DNA of 64,000 nt from Enterobacter dykesii. Lineage in GTDB: Bacteria > Pseudomonadota > Gammaproteobacteria > Enterobacterales > Enterobacteriaceae. Positions 8,104 through 17,535 of this stretch are shown here, in pieces. The notes below the pieces were generated by a model. It saw only the letters and a program-made list of their open reading frames with translations. It did no database searches and was not told where the DNA came from. Location: the NCBI RefSeq assembly GCF_008364625.2, contig NZ_CP126604.1, forward strand, positions 4,340,001-4,404,000. The letters run 5' to 3'. A program made the position numbers and the translations under genes. The stretch's first letter is position 1; each line of letters begins with the position of its first letter.

Positions 8104-10647
8104 TCAGGAGAAGTACTGCTGCAACAGCGGCGCGGTGTCCTGATTGGCAGGCGCGGCAGGCGTGACGGCCTGTGTCCGGAACGGGATCACCTGCGTACGA
8201 CCGTCGACGTTCACAATCTGGTAGAACTGCGGCAGGTTAAAGTTGATAAAGCTTGAGCCGTAGGTGAAACGGTCATGCGAAGAGGAGTAGAAGCGGCTGA
8301 CGTCGCGCACCAGCTCCTCTTTACTGCCTTCACAATGGTGATACACCTCGGCGCGGTTGGTCTCATCCAGAATGTAGATGTTGAACCCGGCATCGTCGCC
8401 CGACTCTTCAAAGAAGAACTGAATAATCCCTTCGCTGGCGAATCCGTCCACTACCTGCGGGAGCTTAACGTGGTTGGTTTCCACCTGCACCGACAGGCCA
8501 TGCAGCTTGTTGTGTGAAATCGCGCCGTAGAACTCGATGGCGTTTTCCAGCTTCTGTACCGACACGTTCAGGCGTTCGAAGAACAGGCCCCAGGTCTGAC
8601 CGGAGACGCGCAGCGCCTTAAAGCGCCCGGTTTCCTGGCGAGTACTGGAGAGACGCAGTTCGATACACTCAGAGACCAGCTGCTGCACGCGGGTACGAAT
8701 TAAACCGCGCAGGTGCTGGCTGTAGCAGAACACCTCAACGCTGTCCGGCGGTGCGGCATCCTGGTGCATCTTGCCGAGAATCGTTTTCAGCGCTTCGATC
8801 ATTGCCTGCTCACCGTTGAAATGCAGGGTACGCACTTCGTTCCAGGAGTTGCGGTACAGCAGATCCACACTGCCTACCAGGCAGTTTTGCTGCTCGCCAA
8901 AGCTAAAGACGTCCAGCTTGCGGAAGTCAAAGTGAACCACCTGATTGCGGAAGGCCGCCGTCGGGTCGTATTCCAGGTTGACGATAATTGCCAGATGGCG
9001 AATTTCGCACGGGCTGTAGAGCGCTTTCGGCGTTGGGGCAGGCAGACGCAGCGGGAAATGGTGCGACACATCCGCGACCATCTCCTGCAGCTTAGCGAGA
9101 TCGACCACCTCGTTGCCTTTGATAAACAGGCGCGTGCGCGAGGTCAGCAGGCCGTTAAACCAGGCCCAGGCCACCAGCTTGTTCAGGTAGCGGTTATACT
9201 CCAGCGGCTGATGGCTGATGATGGAATCCATGCTTGGCGCACGGTTGTACAGATACCACCCGGTGCGGTTCGCGCGGCCCGGCGGCACGTAGATAAAGGT
9301 CAGGTTCGGTTCTGACAGGTCAGGCGAAATCTGCGGGTTAACCAGGGTGACTTTACCCGGCAGCGCTTCAAACGCGGCGTACAGCTTACGGGTTAATACC
9401 CCGATGTCCTGCGGGCTGGCGGAAACGCTGAGGTTGTTACGGCGCGCAAAGCGGATCAGGTTACGGTAGCTTTGCATCATCGCATCGAGCAGTTCGTTGT
9501 GCGCTTCACGCACCTGATCGATTTTCCAGTTGGCCCGGTTGTCGAGCATGGACAGACGCGCTTCGTCCCATCCCCACTCTTTCACTAACTGACTGACCAC
9601 TTCACGACGCCAGCCCACGCAGGCGCGCTCGCGGCTCAATTTCTCACAAACTTTGAGATAGAAACATCGACGCACCAGGTCAAGACGCGTGGTGTCATCA
9701 ATGGCTTTCAGGTATTCGGTCACGCGCTCCAGCATCATGCAGTAGGCGTCCAGCCCGAAGGAGACGATCTCCCCGTCGTGCAGACGCTGCTTGATATCTT
9801 TCGCCAGCAGGCGCGGCGTGGGGTATTCCCAGGAATAGGCTTCCAGCAGCAGCGTTTTCAGCACCGCTTTGTACGGCGAGTCGATACTCTTATAGAGCTG
9901 CCAGAGGCTTGCGCCAAAGTACTCTTCGGCTGACAGAGAGCTGAGGCCGCCGAGGTCCAGCCATTCGTTTGGCGTCAGTACACCCTGCGCGTAAAGCGAC
10001 ATGACGTAGTCATCGTAATGCTCTTCTTCTTCGCACGGGACCATATTCCACAGAATACGCTTCCCGGCCAGACGCACAGCAGTACGGTAAAATTCATCCA
10101 GCAGTAAGATGTGCTGAGTCGAGCCGCAGTCCTCACCACCCAGACTGCCGCTTTCGTTATGGCGGAAACGGTTTTCATCAATCAGGAAGAAGCTTACTTC
10201 CACGCCGAGCGAGGCCGCCCAGCTCTCCAGCAGGCTGCACTTGCGTTGCAGCAGCTGACGCTCGTCGTTATCGAGCCAGGACTGATGGCAGACCCAGATG
10301 TCCAGGTCCGAAGAACAGCTTTGCCCTACCGATGAGGTGCTCCCCATAGAGTAAACGCCGGTAATCGGCAGTTCACCTTTTGGAGACTCCTGTGGCGGCA
10401 TGCCGCGGTAGAGTTCCAGTTCGTTGAGGTAATGCTGTTGGGTTTCATCAGGCGTGAAAAGGCAAATGCCCTGGGGAACGTTACCGTCAAGGTAGCCAGG
10501 CATTAGCGGATGGTGATAGTGCAATAATGTCGGCAGCAGACTGTATACCTGCTGGAAAGCAGGGCCCATGGCAGCAAGCGCGCGATCCACACGCAGTTGA
10601 TTAATGGCATCCAGTCTCTGTTTCAGAGTCTCAATATAGAGGTACAA
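8104..10647 (-). CDS. cyaA: CyaA, class I adenylate cyclase
   Basis: 847 residues (E. coli 848). Makes cAMP from ATP. The N-terminal half is the catalytic domain, with the nucleotidyltransferase-like motif [17 protein letters not shown] near residues 103-120; the C-terminal half is the regulatory region that responds to the PTS protein EIIA-Glc. The start codon is TTG ([16 protein letters not shown]), as in E. coli, where this poor start keeps expression low. A CRP site lies about 140 bases upstream. Divergent from hemC. Confidence 0.97.
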   Translation of the reverse strand: MYLYIETLKQRLDAINQLRVDRALAAMGPAFQQVYSLLPTLLHYHHPLMPGYLDGNVPQGICLFTPDETQQHYLNELELYRGMPPQESPKGELPITGVYSMGSTSSVGQSCSSDLDIWVCHQSWLDNDERQLLQRKCSLLESWAASLGVEVSFFLIDENRFRHNESGSLGGEDCGSTQHILLLDEFYRTAVRLAGKRILWNMVPCEEEEHYDDYVMSLYAQGVLTPNEWLDLGGLSSLSAEEYFGASLWQLYKSIDSPYKAVLKTLLLEAYSWEYPTPRLLAKDIKQRLHDGEIVSFGLDAYCMMLERVTEYLKAIDDTTRLDLVRRCFYLKVCEKLSRERACVGWRREVVSQLVKEWGWDEARLSMLDNRANWKIDQVREAHNELLDAMMQSYRNLIRFARRNNLSVSASPQDIGVLTRKLYAAFEALPGKVTLVNPQISPDLSEPNLTFIYVPPGRANRTGWYLYNRAPSMDSIISHQPLEYNRYLNKLVAWAWFNGLLTSRTRLFIKGNEVVDLAKLQEMVADVSHHFPLRLPAPTPKALYSPCEIRHLAIIVNLEYDPTAAFRNQVVHFDFRKLDVFSFGEQQNCLVGSVDLLYRNSWNEVRTLHFNGEQAMIEALKTILGKMHQDAAPPDSVEVFCYSQHLRGLIRTRVQQLVSECIELRLSSTRQETGRFKALRVSGQTWGLFFERLNVSVQKLENAIEFYGAISHNKLHGLSVQVETNHVKLPQVVDGFASEGIIQFFFEESGDDAGFNIYILDETNRAEVYHHCEGSKEELVRDVSRFYSSSHDRFTYGSSFINFNLPQFYQIVNVDGRTQVIPFRTQAVTPAAPANQDTAPLLQQYFS

Positions 10648-10785
10648 GACGTATCGCCTGATGTTTCCGGGTGTCGCAAGCTATTCAAAACACGAATAAC
10701 AGCGGACCCGCAGTATTTCAAAAAGATAACCGTTACCCTTTTTCGCCCTTATCATTTTTGGTGGTAGCGACGAAAAAATGGTCTA

Positions 10786-10807
10786 AAACGTGATCAATTT
10801 AACACCT
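10786..10807 (-). promoter_or_regulatory. CRP-cAMP site at cyaA
   Basis: Minus strand AGGTGTTAAATTGATCACG, matching TGTGA-N6-TCACA with the right arm TCACG intact and the left arm GTGTTA. It is nearly identical to the E. coli cyaA P2 operator, where CRP-cAMP represses cyaA (feedback). The surrounding 10648-10997 region is the cyaA-hemC divergent promoter region with no further gene seen. Confidence 0.75.
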
Positions 10808-10813
10808 TGCCGG

Positions 10814-10841
10814 TTGACCGTAAAGAAAGATGCGCTACATA
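10814..10841 (+). promoter_or_regulatory. Candidate hemC promoter
   Basis: TTGACC (10814-10819), 16-base spacer, TACATA (10836-10841), pointing toward hemC, whose start is about 155 bases downstream. Prediction from hexamers only; it partly shares DNA with the cyaA control region. Confidence 0.45.
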
Positions 10842-10997
10842 CAAGTGTAGCACCGTTCTGTACGTGTAAATTCCTGAATACGGCTATGGCTGACGAATAC
10901 GCCGCCTTGTCCCTCTCACGCTTCATCAACCGTAAAACTGCCATCCCAGAGTCAACAATGTTAGGATGGTTAGCGATTGATAATGACGGTAACAAGC

Positions 10998-11939
10998 ATG
11001 TTAGACAATGTTTTGAGAATTGCCACACGCCAAAGCCCCCTCGCGCTCTGGCAGGCACATTATGTGAAGCAGCGCCTTGAAGCCTGCCACAGTGGATTGC
11101 GCGTCGAGCTGGTGCCGATGGTCACGCGCGGTGACGTGATCCTCGATACGCCTCTGGCGAAAGTGGGCGGCAAAGGCCTGTTTGTCAAAGAACTGGAACT
11201 GGCATTGCTTGAGAACCGCGCCGATATCGCCGTACATTCAATGAAAGACGTGCCCGTCGAGTTCCCGGAAGGGCTGGGGCTGGTGACCATCTGCGAGCGC
11301 GAAGATCCGCGCGATGCGTTTGTCTCCAACCGCTATGACTCGCTCGACGCGCTGCCGGAGGGTAGCGTGGTTGGCACGTCCAGTTTACGCCGTCAGTGTC
11401 AGCTGGCAGAGCGCCGTCCTGACCTGATCATTCGCTCGCTGCGCGGTAACGTCGGCACGCGTCTGGGCAAGCTGGATAACGGCGATTACGATGCCATTAT
11501 CCTCGCCGTTGCCGGCCTGAAGCGTTTGGGGCTGGAGTCGCGCATTCGCGTGGCGATGCCGCCAGAACTGTCGCTGCCGGCCGTGGGCCAGGGCGCCGTC
11601 GGCATCGAGTGCCGTCTGGACGATGCGCGTACCCGCGAACTGCTCGCACCGCTGAACCATGACGAGACCGCTATTCGCGTAAAAGCCGAGCGTGCGATGA
11701 ATACCCGCCTCGAAGGGGGATGTCAGGTACCGATTGGCAGCTATGCTGAATTAACAGATGGCGAACTGTGGCTGCGTGCGCTGGTGGGCGCTCCGGACGG
11801 TTCGCAGATGGTACGCGGCGAACGTCGCGGTAAAGCGCAAGATGCCGAGCAGCTTGGCGTGTCGCTGGCGGAAGAGCTGCTGGATAACGGCGCCCGCGAG
11901 ATTCTGGCTGACGTTTATAATGGAGAGCCCCCTGCATGA
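10998..11939 (+). CDS. hemC: HemC, porphobilinogen deaminase
   Basis: 313 residues. Joins four porphobilinogens into hydroxymethylbilane on a covalently bound dipyrromethane cofactor. The cofactor cysteine is visible in [14 protein letters not shown] near residue 242, and the active-site Asp near 84 is in the [12 protein letters not shown] segment. The ATG at 10998 ([19 protein letters not shown]) matches E. coli; upstream in-frame ATGs at 10977 and 10983 are less likely. The stop overlaps the hemD ATG by 4 bases. Confidence 0.97.
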   Translation: MLDNVLRIATRQSPLALWQAHYVKQRLEACHSGLRVELVPMVTRGDVILDTPLAKVGGKGLFVKELELALLENRADIAVHSMKDVPVEFPEGLGLVTICEREDPRDAFVSNRYDSLDALPEGSVVGTSSLRRQCQLAERRPDLIIRSLRGNVGTRLGKLDNGDYDAIILAVAGLKRLGLESRIRVAMPPELSLPAVGQGAVGIECRLDDARTRELLAPLNHDETAIRVKAERAMNTRLEGGCQVPIGSYAELTDGELWLRALVGAPDGSQMVRGERRGKAQDAEQLGVSLAEELLDNGAREILADVYNGEPPA

Positions 11940-12676
11940 GTATTCTTGTCACCCGCCCTTCTCCCGCAGGAGAGCAGTTAGTGAGCCGTCTGCGCACACT
12001 GGGGCAGGTGGCCTGGAGTTTTCCGCTCATTGAATTCTCCCCCGGTCGGGAGCTCTCCGCGCTCGCCGACCAGATGAATACCCTTCAGGAAGGCGACCTG
12101 CTGTTTGCGCTGTCGCAACATGCCGTGGAATTTGCCCACGCACAGCTGCAACAGCAGGGTTTGACCTGGCCAGCCGCTCCCCGCTATTTCGCGATTGGCC
12201 GCACAACGGCACTGGCGCTGCATACCGTAAGCAGCGCGGACGTTCGTTACCCGTTAGATCGGGAAATCAGCGAAGTCTTGCTACAATTACCTGAATTACA
12301 AACTATTGCCGGAAAGCGTGCGCTCATTTTGCGCGGCAACGGTGGTCGCGAGCTGCTGGGCGAAACGCTGCGTGAACGCGGTGCAGACGTTACGTTCATT
12401 GAGTGCTATCAGCGCTGTGCAAAACACTATGATGGCGCGGAAGAGGCGATGCGCTGGCACGCGCGCGGCATTAATACGCTGGTGGTCACCAGCGGTGAAA
12501 TGTTACAACAGATTTGGTCGCTGATACCGCTCTGGTATCGCGAAAACTGGTTACTCCGCTGTCGGCTTCTGGTCGTCAGTGAGCGTCTGGCGAACCAGGC
12601 CCGGGAACTGGGCTGGCAGGATATTCGGATCGCTGATAACGCCGACAACGATGCGCTGCTGCGCGCATTACAATAA
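11936..12676 (+). CDS. hemD: HemD, uroporphyrinogen-III synthase
   Basis: 246 residues, as in E. coli. Closes hydroxymethylbilane with inversion of ring D to give uroporphyrinogen III, the precursor of heme, siroheme and cobalamin. It starts [19 protein letters not shown] and has the two-lobed alpha/beta fold expected (repeated Rossmann-like halves; the second begins [16 protein letters not shown]). Coupled to hemC by ATGA overlap; hemX follows after 20 bases. Confidence 0.96.
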   Translation: MSILVTRPSPAGEQLVSRLRTLGQVAWSFPLIEFSPGRELSALADQMNTLQEGDLLFALSQHAVEFAHAQLQQQGLTWPAAPRYFAIGRTTALALHTVSSADVRYPLDREISEVLLQLPELQTIAGKRALILRGNGGRELLGETLRERGADVTFIECYQRCAKHYDGAEEAMRWHARGINTLVVTSGEMLQQIWSLIPLWYRENWLLRCRLLVVSERLANQARELGWQDIRIADNADNDALLRALQ

Positions 12677-12696
12677 CTCTCAAATGGGAAGCCATA

Positions 12697-13893
12697 ATGA
12701 CGGAACACGACAAATCCTCCGCCGTGGTTGAAGAGACCAGGGAGACTGTGGAAACGACGCCACAGCCAGAGACGACAGAGAAAACCGCTGAGAAGAAAAA
12801 CGGCAGCAACAAAACGAGCCTCGCGCTGAGCGCGATTGCCATCGCCATTGCGCTGGCAGCAGGGGTTGGCCTGTACGGTCTGGTGAAGCAACAGGGCGCT
12901 AACCAGACGTCCACCAGCGATGCGCTGGTGAATCAGCTTACTGCCCTGCAAAAAGCGCAGGAGACGCAGAAAACCGAGCTGGAAACGGTGATTAAGCAGC
13001 AGGCCGCCGCGCTTGCCGAGGCGAACAGCAAACAGGAAGAGCTGACTAAACAGCTGGGCGAAGTGCAGCAGAAAGTCGCCACGATTTCCGGCACCGATGC
13101 CAAAACCTGGCTGCTCTCGCAGGCTGACTTCCTGGTGAAGCTCGCCGGACGTAAGCTCTGGAGCGATCAGGACGTCACCACTGCCGCCGCGCTGCTGAAA
13201 AGCGCCGATGCGAGCCTGGCAGACATGAACGACCCGAGCCTTATCACCGCGCGTCGCGCGATCACCGAAGACATCGCCAGTCTCTCCGCCGTCTCGCAGG
13301 TGGATTACGACGGCATTATCCTCAAGGTGAACCAGCTGTCGAATCAGATTGATAACCTGCAGCTGGCGGATAACAACGACGACGACTCCCCGATGGATTC
13401 CGACGGTACCGAGCTTTCCAGCTCCCTGAGCGAATGGCGCATAAACCTGCAGAAAAGCTGGCAGAACTTTATGGACAGCTTCATCACTATCCGCCGTCGC
13501 GACGAAACCGCCGTGCCGCTGCTGGCACCGAACCAGGATATCTATCTACGCGAGAACATTCGTTCCCGCCTGCTGGTGGCGGCTCAGGCCGTGCCGCGTC
13601 ATCAGGAAGAGACCTACAAACAGGCGCTGGATAACGTCTCGACGTGGGTACGCGCCTACTACAACACCGATGATGCGACGACCACCGCCTTCCTCGAAGA
13701 CATTGATAAGCTGAGCCAGCAGAACATCACCATGAACGTTCCGGATAAGCTGGCCAGCCAGCCGATTCTGGAGAAGCTGATGCAGACGCGCGTGCGTAAC
13801 CTGCTGGCGCAGCCGGGCGTGCCGGCAGAGCCGTCGGGCGGAGCGGCACCAGCTCCGGCTCCGGCGCCTGAAAGCGCACCACAAGGAGAGTAA
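12697..13893 (+). CDS. hemX: HemX, membrane-anchored protein of the hem operon
   Basis: 398 residues. The cytoplasmic N-terminus (1-45) is acidic and Thr-rich; one transmembrane helix ([19 protein letters not shown], about 47-65) is followed by a long periplasmic coiled-coil-prone region ([18 protein letters not shown]) and a Pro/Ala-rich tail ([14 protein letters not shown]). Once annotated as a uroporphyrinogen methyltransferase, but no SAM-binding motif is seen. Function is uncertain. Transcribed with hemC, hemD and hemY; its stop overlaps a possible hemY ATG. Confidence 0.92.
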   Translation: MTEHDKSSAVVEETRETVETTPQPETTEKTAEKKNGSNKTSLALSAIAIAIALAAGVGLYGLVKQQGANQTSTSDALVNQLTALQKAQETQKTELETVIKQQAAALAEANSKQEELTKQLGEVQQKVATISGTDAKTWLLSQADFLVKLAGRKLWSDQDVTTAAALLKSADASLADMNDPSLITARRAITEDIASLSAVSQVDYDGIILKVNQLSNQIDNLQLADNNDDDSPMDSDGTELSSSLSEWRINLQKSWQNFMDSFITIRRRDETAVPLLAPNQDIYLRENIRSRLLVAAQAVPRHQEETYKQALDNVSTWVRAYYNTDDATTTAFLEDIDKLSQQNITMNVPDKLASQPILEKLMQTRVRNLLAQPGVPAEPSGGAAPAPAPAPESAPQGE

Positions 13894-13895
13894 TG

Positions 13896-15095
13896 ATGCT
13901 AAAAGTTCTCTTACTCTTCATCCTGCTGATCGCCGGGATCGTGCTGGGACCCATGCTTGCGGGTCATCAGGGTTACGTCCTGATCCAGACGGATAACTAC
14001 AACATTGAAACCAGCGTAACCGGCCTGACGATCATTCTGATCCTCGGCGTGGTGGTGCTGTTTGCGATCGAGTGGATCCTGCGCCGCATTTTCCGCACCG
14101 GTGCCCACACGCGCGGCTGGTTCGTTGGCCGTAAACGCCGCCGCGCCCGCAAGCAGACCGAACAGGCGCTGCTTAAGCTTGCCGAGGGTGACTATCAGCA
14201 GGTTGAAAAGCTGATGTCGAAAAACGCCGACCATGCCGAACAGCCGGTGGTGAATTATCTGCTCGCTGCCGAAGCGGCGCAGCAGCGCGGTGACGAAGCC
14301 CGCGCCAATCAGCATCTGGAGCGGGCGGCAGAGCTGGCTCACGGCGACCCGATTCCGGTAGAAATCACGCGCGTTCGCCTGCAGCTGGCGCGCAATGAAA
14401 ATCACGCGGCGCGTCACGGTATCGATCGCCTGCTGGAAGTTGCGCCACGTCATCCGGAAGTGCTGCGTCTTGCCGAGCAGGCGTATATTCGTACCGGCGC
14501 CTGGGGTTCGCTGCTGGACATCATTCCGTCGATGGCGAAGGCCGAGGTGGGCGACGATGAACATCGTGATGAGCTTCAGCGTCTGGCATGGATTGGCCTG
14601 ATGGATCAGGCGCGCGCCGACCTGGGCAGCGACGGTCTGAAAACGTGGTGGAAGAATCAGAGCCGTAAAACGCGTCAGCAGGTTCCTCTGCAGGTTGCCA
14701 TGGCGGAACATCTTATTGAATGTGACGATCATGACACGGCTCAGGAGATCCTCCTCGACGGCCTGAAGCGCCAGTATGACGATCGTCTGGTGATGGTGAT
14801 CCCGCGCCTGAAAACCAATAATCCTGAGCAAATCGAAAAAGTGCTGCGACAGCAGATTAAAGCCGTTGGGGATCGCCCGCTGCTGTGGAGCACGCTCGGT
14901 CAATCGCTGATGAAGCACGGCGAATGGCAGGAGGCGAGCCTCGCCTTCCGCGCGGCGCTGAAGCAGCGTCCGGACGCGTTTGACTACGCGTGGCTTGCCG
15001 ATGCGCTGGAAAAACAGCATAAGCCGGAAGAGGCAGCCGCCATGCGTCGTGATGGGTTGCTGTTAACGCTGCAAAATAACGGTACGCAGCAGTAA
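13896..15095 (+). CDS. hemY: HemY, inner-membrane TPR protein of the hem operon
   Basis: 399 residues. Two N-terminal membrane helices (LKVLLLFILLIAGIVLGPML and GLTIILILGVVVLFAIEWIL) are followed by a basic stretch and a cytoplasmic tetratricopeptide-like domain (repeats such as NYLLAAEAAQQRGDEARANQ and HGEWQEASLAFRAALKQRP). This gammaproteobacterial HemY is not the Bacillus protoporphyrinogen oxidase of the same name; its role is linked to heme homeostasis but unclear. The second of two consecutive ATGs (13896) is chosen: AAGGAG lies 7 bases before it. Confidence 0.92.
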   Translation: MLKVLLLFILLIAGIVLGPMLAGHQGYVLIQTDNYNIETSVTGLTIILILGVVVLFAIEWILRRIFRTGAHTRGWFVGRKRRRARKQTEQALLKLAEGDYQQVEKLMSKNADHAEQPVVNYLLAAEAAQQRGDEARANQHLERAAELAHGDPIPVEITRVRLQLARNENHAARHGIDRLLEVAPRHPEVLRLAEQAYIRTGAWGSLLDIIPSMAKAEVGDDEHRDELQRLAWIGLMDQARADLGSDGLKTWWKNQSRKTRQQVPLQVAMAEHLIECDDHDTAQEILLDGLKRQYDDRLVMVIPRLKTNNPEQIEKVLRQQIKAVGDRPLLWSTLGQSLMKHGEWQEASLAFRAALKQRPDAFDYAWLADALEKQHKPEEAAAMRRDGLLLTLQNNGTQQ

Positions 15096-15098
15096 ATA

Positions 15099-15127
15099 AA
15101 AAGGAGGCCAGAGGGCCTCCTTTTTTT
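15099..15127 (+). terminator. Rho-independent terminator of hemCDXY
   Basis: Stem AAAGGAGGCC/GGGCCTCCTTT with a short loop, followed by seven Ts, directly after the hemY stop. Confidence 0.92.
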
Positions 15128-15267
15128 ATCGCCTTTCTCCTGCTACATTCTTTTCACCCACATCCGCAAACGAATCCGCCAATGTAACGATGTCTTTTCA
15201 TTAACCTTTTTTCACACACGCGCACATTTTGCAGCGTGGACTAAATCGTTTTTGAAAGGAAATCTCC

Positions 15268-16479
15268 ATGAACTCGCTTTTGTATGCGCTTATTCAGGCG
15301 CTGCGCTGCCACCGCTGGCTGCGCCTGCTTGCCTGCGCTTTTATCTTTTCTTCACTGGGGAATGGTTTAACCCAGGTTGTAGTCTTCGGTTTGCTGCTAG
15401 CGTGGTCAGCCCCGCCCGCTCTGCTCACTCTCGCTTTTCTTTTCGCTACGGTACCAGGATTCATCGGCAGTATCTTCGGCGAAAAGCTGTGCTCGCGCTT
15501 TTCACCGATATCCCTGCTGATACTGACCGAGGGGCTGGGTCTGCTCGCCCTGCTCTTTCCCCTGCTTGGCGTGGGTTACCACAGCGTTGCCGCATTGCTC
15601 GCCGTGCAATCCACCGAAGCCCTGCTCAGCGGGATGAGCTGGCCCGCGCTGACATTGCTCTTTAAGCGCGGACTTAGCGAAGCAGAGCTGCCCGCTGCAA
15701 CCTGTCTGGAAAATGTGATTTTTGCTTCTCAAGTGTTGTTAGGGACCGGACTCGGCGTGCTGCTGTTTCAGAAGACATCCGTGTTTACCCTGCTGGCCAT
15801 TGATGCCGCCAGCTTTTTTGGGTCACTGTTACTGCTATGGCTGGCTGGGCGTCGGTTTTCTCCGACACCTGGCCCCACCACTATGGAAAAGGGGGATTCT
15901 GCAACATTACGCTGGCAGGCGTTGACCGTTCGGCAGAAACGCAGCCTGCTCATCCTGCCGGCGCTGGCCGCCGTCGGCTCACCGGCGATGGCGCTTCTTC
16001 CGGCACTGGCCCAGCAGCTCCGTCCTCAGGATGCGGCGGGCCTTGCTTTGCCTCTGCTTTTCGCGAGGAGTCTGGGGCAGCTTTGTGGCCCCCTGCTGCT
16101 AAAAAAAGAGAGCCTGACGCGCATTGCGGCCCACACGCCGCGAATAATCGTTTGCCTGAGCATCTTTCTGGCCGCTTATGACATGCTGCCGTTTTTGTCC
16201 GGGTGGACGTTATGCGCGCTGGGGATGATCTTTATCGCGCATCTGCCCTCAAATATTCTCTTCGCAGCGGGCACGTTTGGCGTACTCAGTAGTTTTCCTC
16301 TCACGCAAACCGCTTCGGCCAGCGGTAAAGCCTGGCGCTGGCAAACGCTCAGCGCCTCTCTTTTCACCGGCATTGCAGCGGCGGTGGCTTCAGGATTTGG
16401 CTCAGTACAGGCGCTCTATGCTGTCTCTGCATCGGCCCTGCTGATGGTTGCCCTGATCATGCGCCTGTATCGGGAATAA
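15268..16479 (+). CDS. MFS-type membrane transporter, substrate unknown
   Basis: 403 residues, highly hydrophobic, with about 10-12 predicted membrane helices arranged as two halves, which fits the major facilitator superfamily. The first helices (LLACAFIFSSLGNGLTQVVVFGLLLAWSAPPALLTLAFLF) and loop (GEKLCSRF) are MFS-like; a hydrophilic linker (GRRFSPTPGPTTMEKGD) divides the halves. GAAAGGA sits 6 bases before the ATG. No gene like this stands here in E. coli K-12, which has aslB/aslA between hemY and the tRNA cluster. I do not recognise a specific family member, so no substrate is given. Unlinked to heme synthesis as the hem terminator separates them. Confidence 0.8.
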   Translation: MNSLLYALIQALRCHRWLRLLACAFIFSSLGNGLTQVVVFGLLLAWSAPPALLTLAFLFATVPGFIGSIFGEKLCSRFSPISLLILTEGLGLLALLFPLLGVGYHSVAALLAVQSTEALLSGMSWPALTLLFKRGLSEAELPAATCLENVIFASQVLLGTGLGVLLFQKTSVFTLLAIDAASFFGSLLLLWLAGRRFSPTPGPTTMEKGDSATLRWQALTVRQKRSLLILPALAAVGSPAMALLPALAQQLRPQDAAGLALPLLFARSLGQLCGPLLLKKESLTRIAAHTPRIIVCLSIFLAAYDMLPFLSGWTLCALGMIFIAHLPSNILFAAGTFGVLSSFPLTQTASASGKAWRWQTLSASLFTGIAAAVASGFGSVQALYAVSASALLMVALIMRLYRE

Positions 16480-16484
16480 GGCAT

Positions 16485-16687
16485 AAAAAAACGCCTGCTA
16501 TAAAAGCAGGCGTTAAAACAGGTCTGTAAGACAACATATTTGGTGCTTCACTCAACGTTGTGTCCATGGTGTCTGATGAGGCCGAAGCGACATCTGTCAG
16601 TGGACGATAAGCACCGTAAATGGCTCTGCGTCATTCCTGAGTTTATGAGGCACTAAGGCGAACATAAGAGATGGAATGAGCATCTAC
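16485..16687 (-). ncRNA. glmZ: GlmZ small RNA
   Basis: About 203 nt, almost identical to my recollection of E. coli GlmZ: 5' GTAGATGCTCATTCCATC, middle ACAACGTTGAGTGAAGCACC, and a 3' terminator stem AACGCCTGCT/AGCAGGCGTT followed by a T run (16490-16514, with Ts at 16485-16491). Hfq-dependent; when unprocessed it base-pairs with the glmS leader and activates glucosamine-6-phosphate synthase. RapZ with RNase E inactivates it and GlmY protects it. Located opposite to the MFS gene, tail to tail, and downstream of the proM terminator. Confidence 0.95.
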
Positions 16688-16698
16688 ACGTATATTAT

Positions 16699-16715
16699 TG
16701 CACGTAACGTGCCAA
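16699..16715 (-). promoter_or_regulatory. Sigma-54 promoter of glmZ
   Basis: TTGGCACG-TTAC-GTGCA on the minus strand; the GG and GC doublets are at -24/-12 spacing. The -12 GC lies about 13 bases from the expected GlmZ 5' end at 16687. It fits the sigma-54 consensus TGGCACG-N4-TTGC except for one base. Known for glmZ in several enterobacteria, although E. coli K-12 glmZ is mainly sigma-70. Confidence 0.85.
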
Positions 16716-16821
16716 CATGACACCCAGATCTTTTACATAACGCAACATTTTAAGATAAAAGGAAATTATGCTGCTATGCGCCGTCTTAGGCTCTACAACG
16801 TATCGGTAAAAGGCGGGAATA

Positions 16822-16934
16822 TGTCGCCAGGAGGAGACAGCAAAACCCATAAATAGTTATTTATTTAATTTTCAATGAGTTGCATGTCGCTGGATTGCGA
16901 CAAAGAAAAAGGGCGCTGTCGGGGCATGACTACA
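16822..16934 (-). promoter_or_regulatory. Three GlrR (QseF) activator sites upstream of glmZ
   Basis: TGTC-N10-GACA at 16822-16839 and at 16885-16902, both perfect, plus a TGTC-N10-TACA site at 16917-16934. This is the recognition pattern of GlrR, the sigma-54 activator of glmY and glmZ. They lie 110-250 bases before the GlmZ 5' end, with an AT-rich stretch (16846-16880) between the first two. Confidence 0.8.
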
Positions 16935-16956
16935 GGGGTGAGAAGCCGGAGAAAAC

Positions 16957-16980
16957 AAAAAACCCCGCCGAAGCGGGGTT
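16957..16980 (-). terminator. Terminator of the argX-hisR-leuT-proM operon
   Basis: Stem AACCCCGC/GCGGGGTT with a TTCG tetraloop on the minus strand, then a run of Ts, just after proM. Confidence 0.93.
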
Positions 16981-16986
16981 CAAAAT

Positions 16987-17063
16987 TGGTCGGCGAGAGA
17001 GGATTCGAACCTCCGACCCACTGGTCCCAAACCAGTTGCGCTACCAAGCTGCGCTACTCGCCG
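16987..17063 (-). tRNA. proM: tRNA-Pro (anticodon TGG)
   Basis: 77 nt with encoded CCA. Acceptor stem CGGCGAG/CTCGCCG, anticodon loop TTTGGGA, T-loop GGTTCGAATCC. Last of four tRNAs in the same order as the E. coli argX operon. Confidence 0.98.
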
Positions 17064-17108
17064 ATGTACTGCTTTTTGAATTTTTAGTTCAATTCATTTA
17101 AAAAGTCG

Positions 17109-17194
17109 TGGTGCGAGGGGGGGGACTCGAACCCCCACATCCAAAGGACACTAACACCTGAAGCTAGCGCGTCTACCAATTCCGCCACCTTCGC
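17109..17194 (-). tRNA. leuT: tRNA-Leu (anticodon CAG)
   Basis: 86 nt including CCA, class II with a long variable arm. Acceptor GCGAAGG, anticodon loop CTTCAGGT, T-arm GGGTTCGAGTCCC. Confidence 0.97.
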
Positions 17195-17216
17195 AATTCA
17201 CAACTCTTTCAAATAA

Positions 17217-17293
17217 TGGGGTGGCTAATGGGATTCGAACCCACGACAACTGGAATCACAATCCAGGGCTCTACCAACTGAGCTATAGCCACC
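17217..17293 (-). tRNA. hisR: tRNA-His (anticodon GTG)
   Basis: 77 nt counting the encoded extra 5' G (position -1) typical of tRNA-His. Acceptor GTGGCTA/TAGCCAC, anticodon loop TTGTGAT, and CCCCA at the 3' end. Confidence 0.97.
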
Positions 17294-17356
17294 ACTGTAT
17301 TCTTTCACGCGGTACTGACTACTTCTCAGACCACCGCAGCTCCAGCACCGGGTTAA

Positions 17357-17433
<77 letters not shown>

Positions 17434-17454
17434 TTAGCGCCGTTGCGGGGCTGG

Positions 17455-17483
17455 ATATTACGTACCTCCGTCCCCGCTGTCTA
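17455..17483 (-). promoter_or_regulatory. Promoter of the argX tRNA operon
   Basis: TAGACA (17483-17478), 17-base spacer, TAATAT (17460-17455), then a GC-rich discriminator (CCAGCCCCGC) as in stringently controlled stable-RNA promoters. Confidence 0.8.
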
Positions 17484-17535
17484 GTGCTTTTTTGAAAAAA
17501 ATGCGCGTTTGGTTATGGTTTGCACATTTTGCCGC

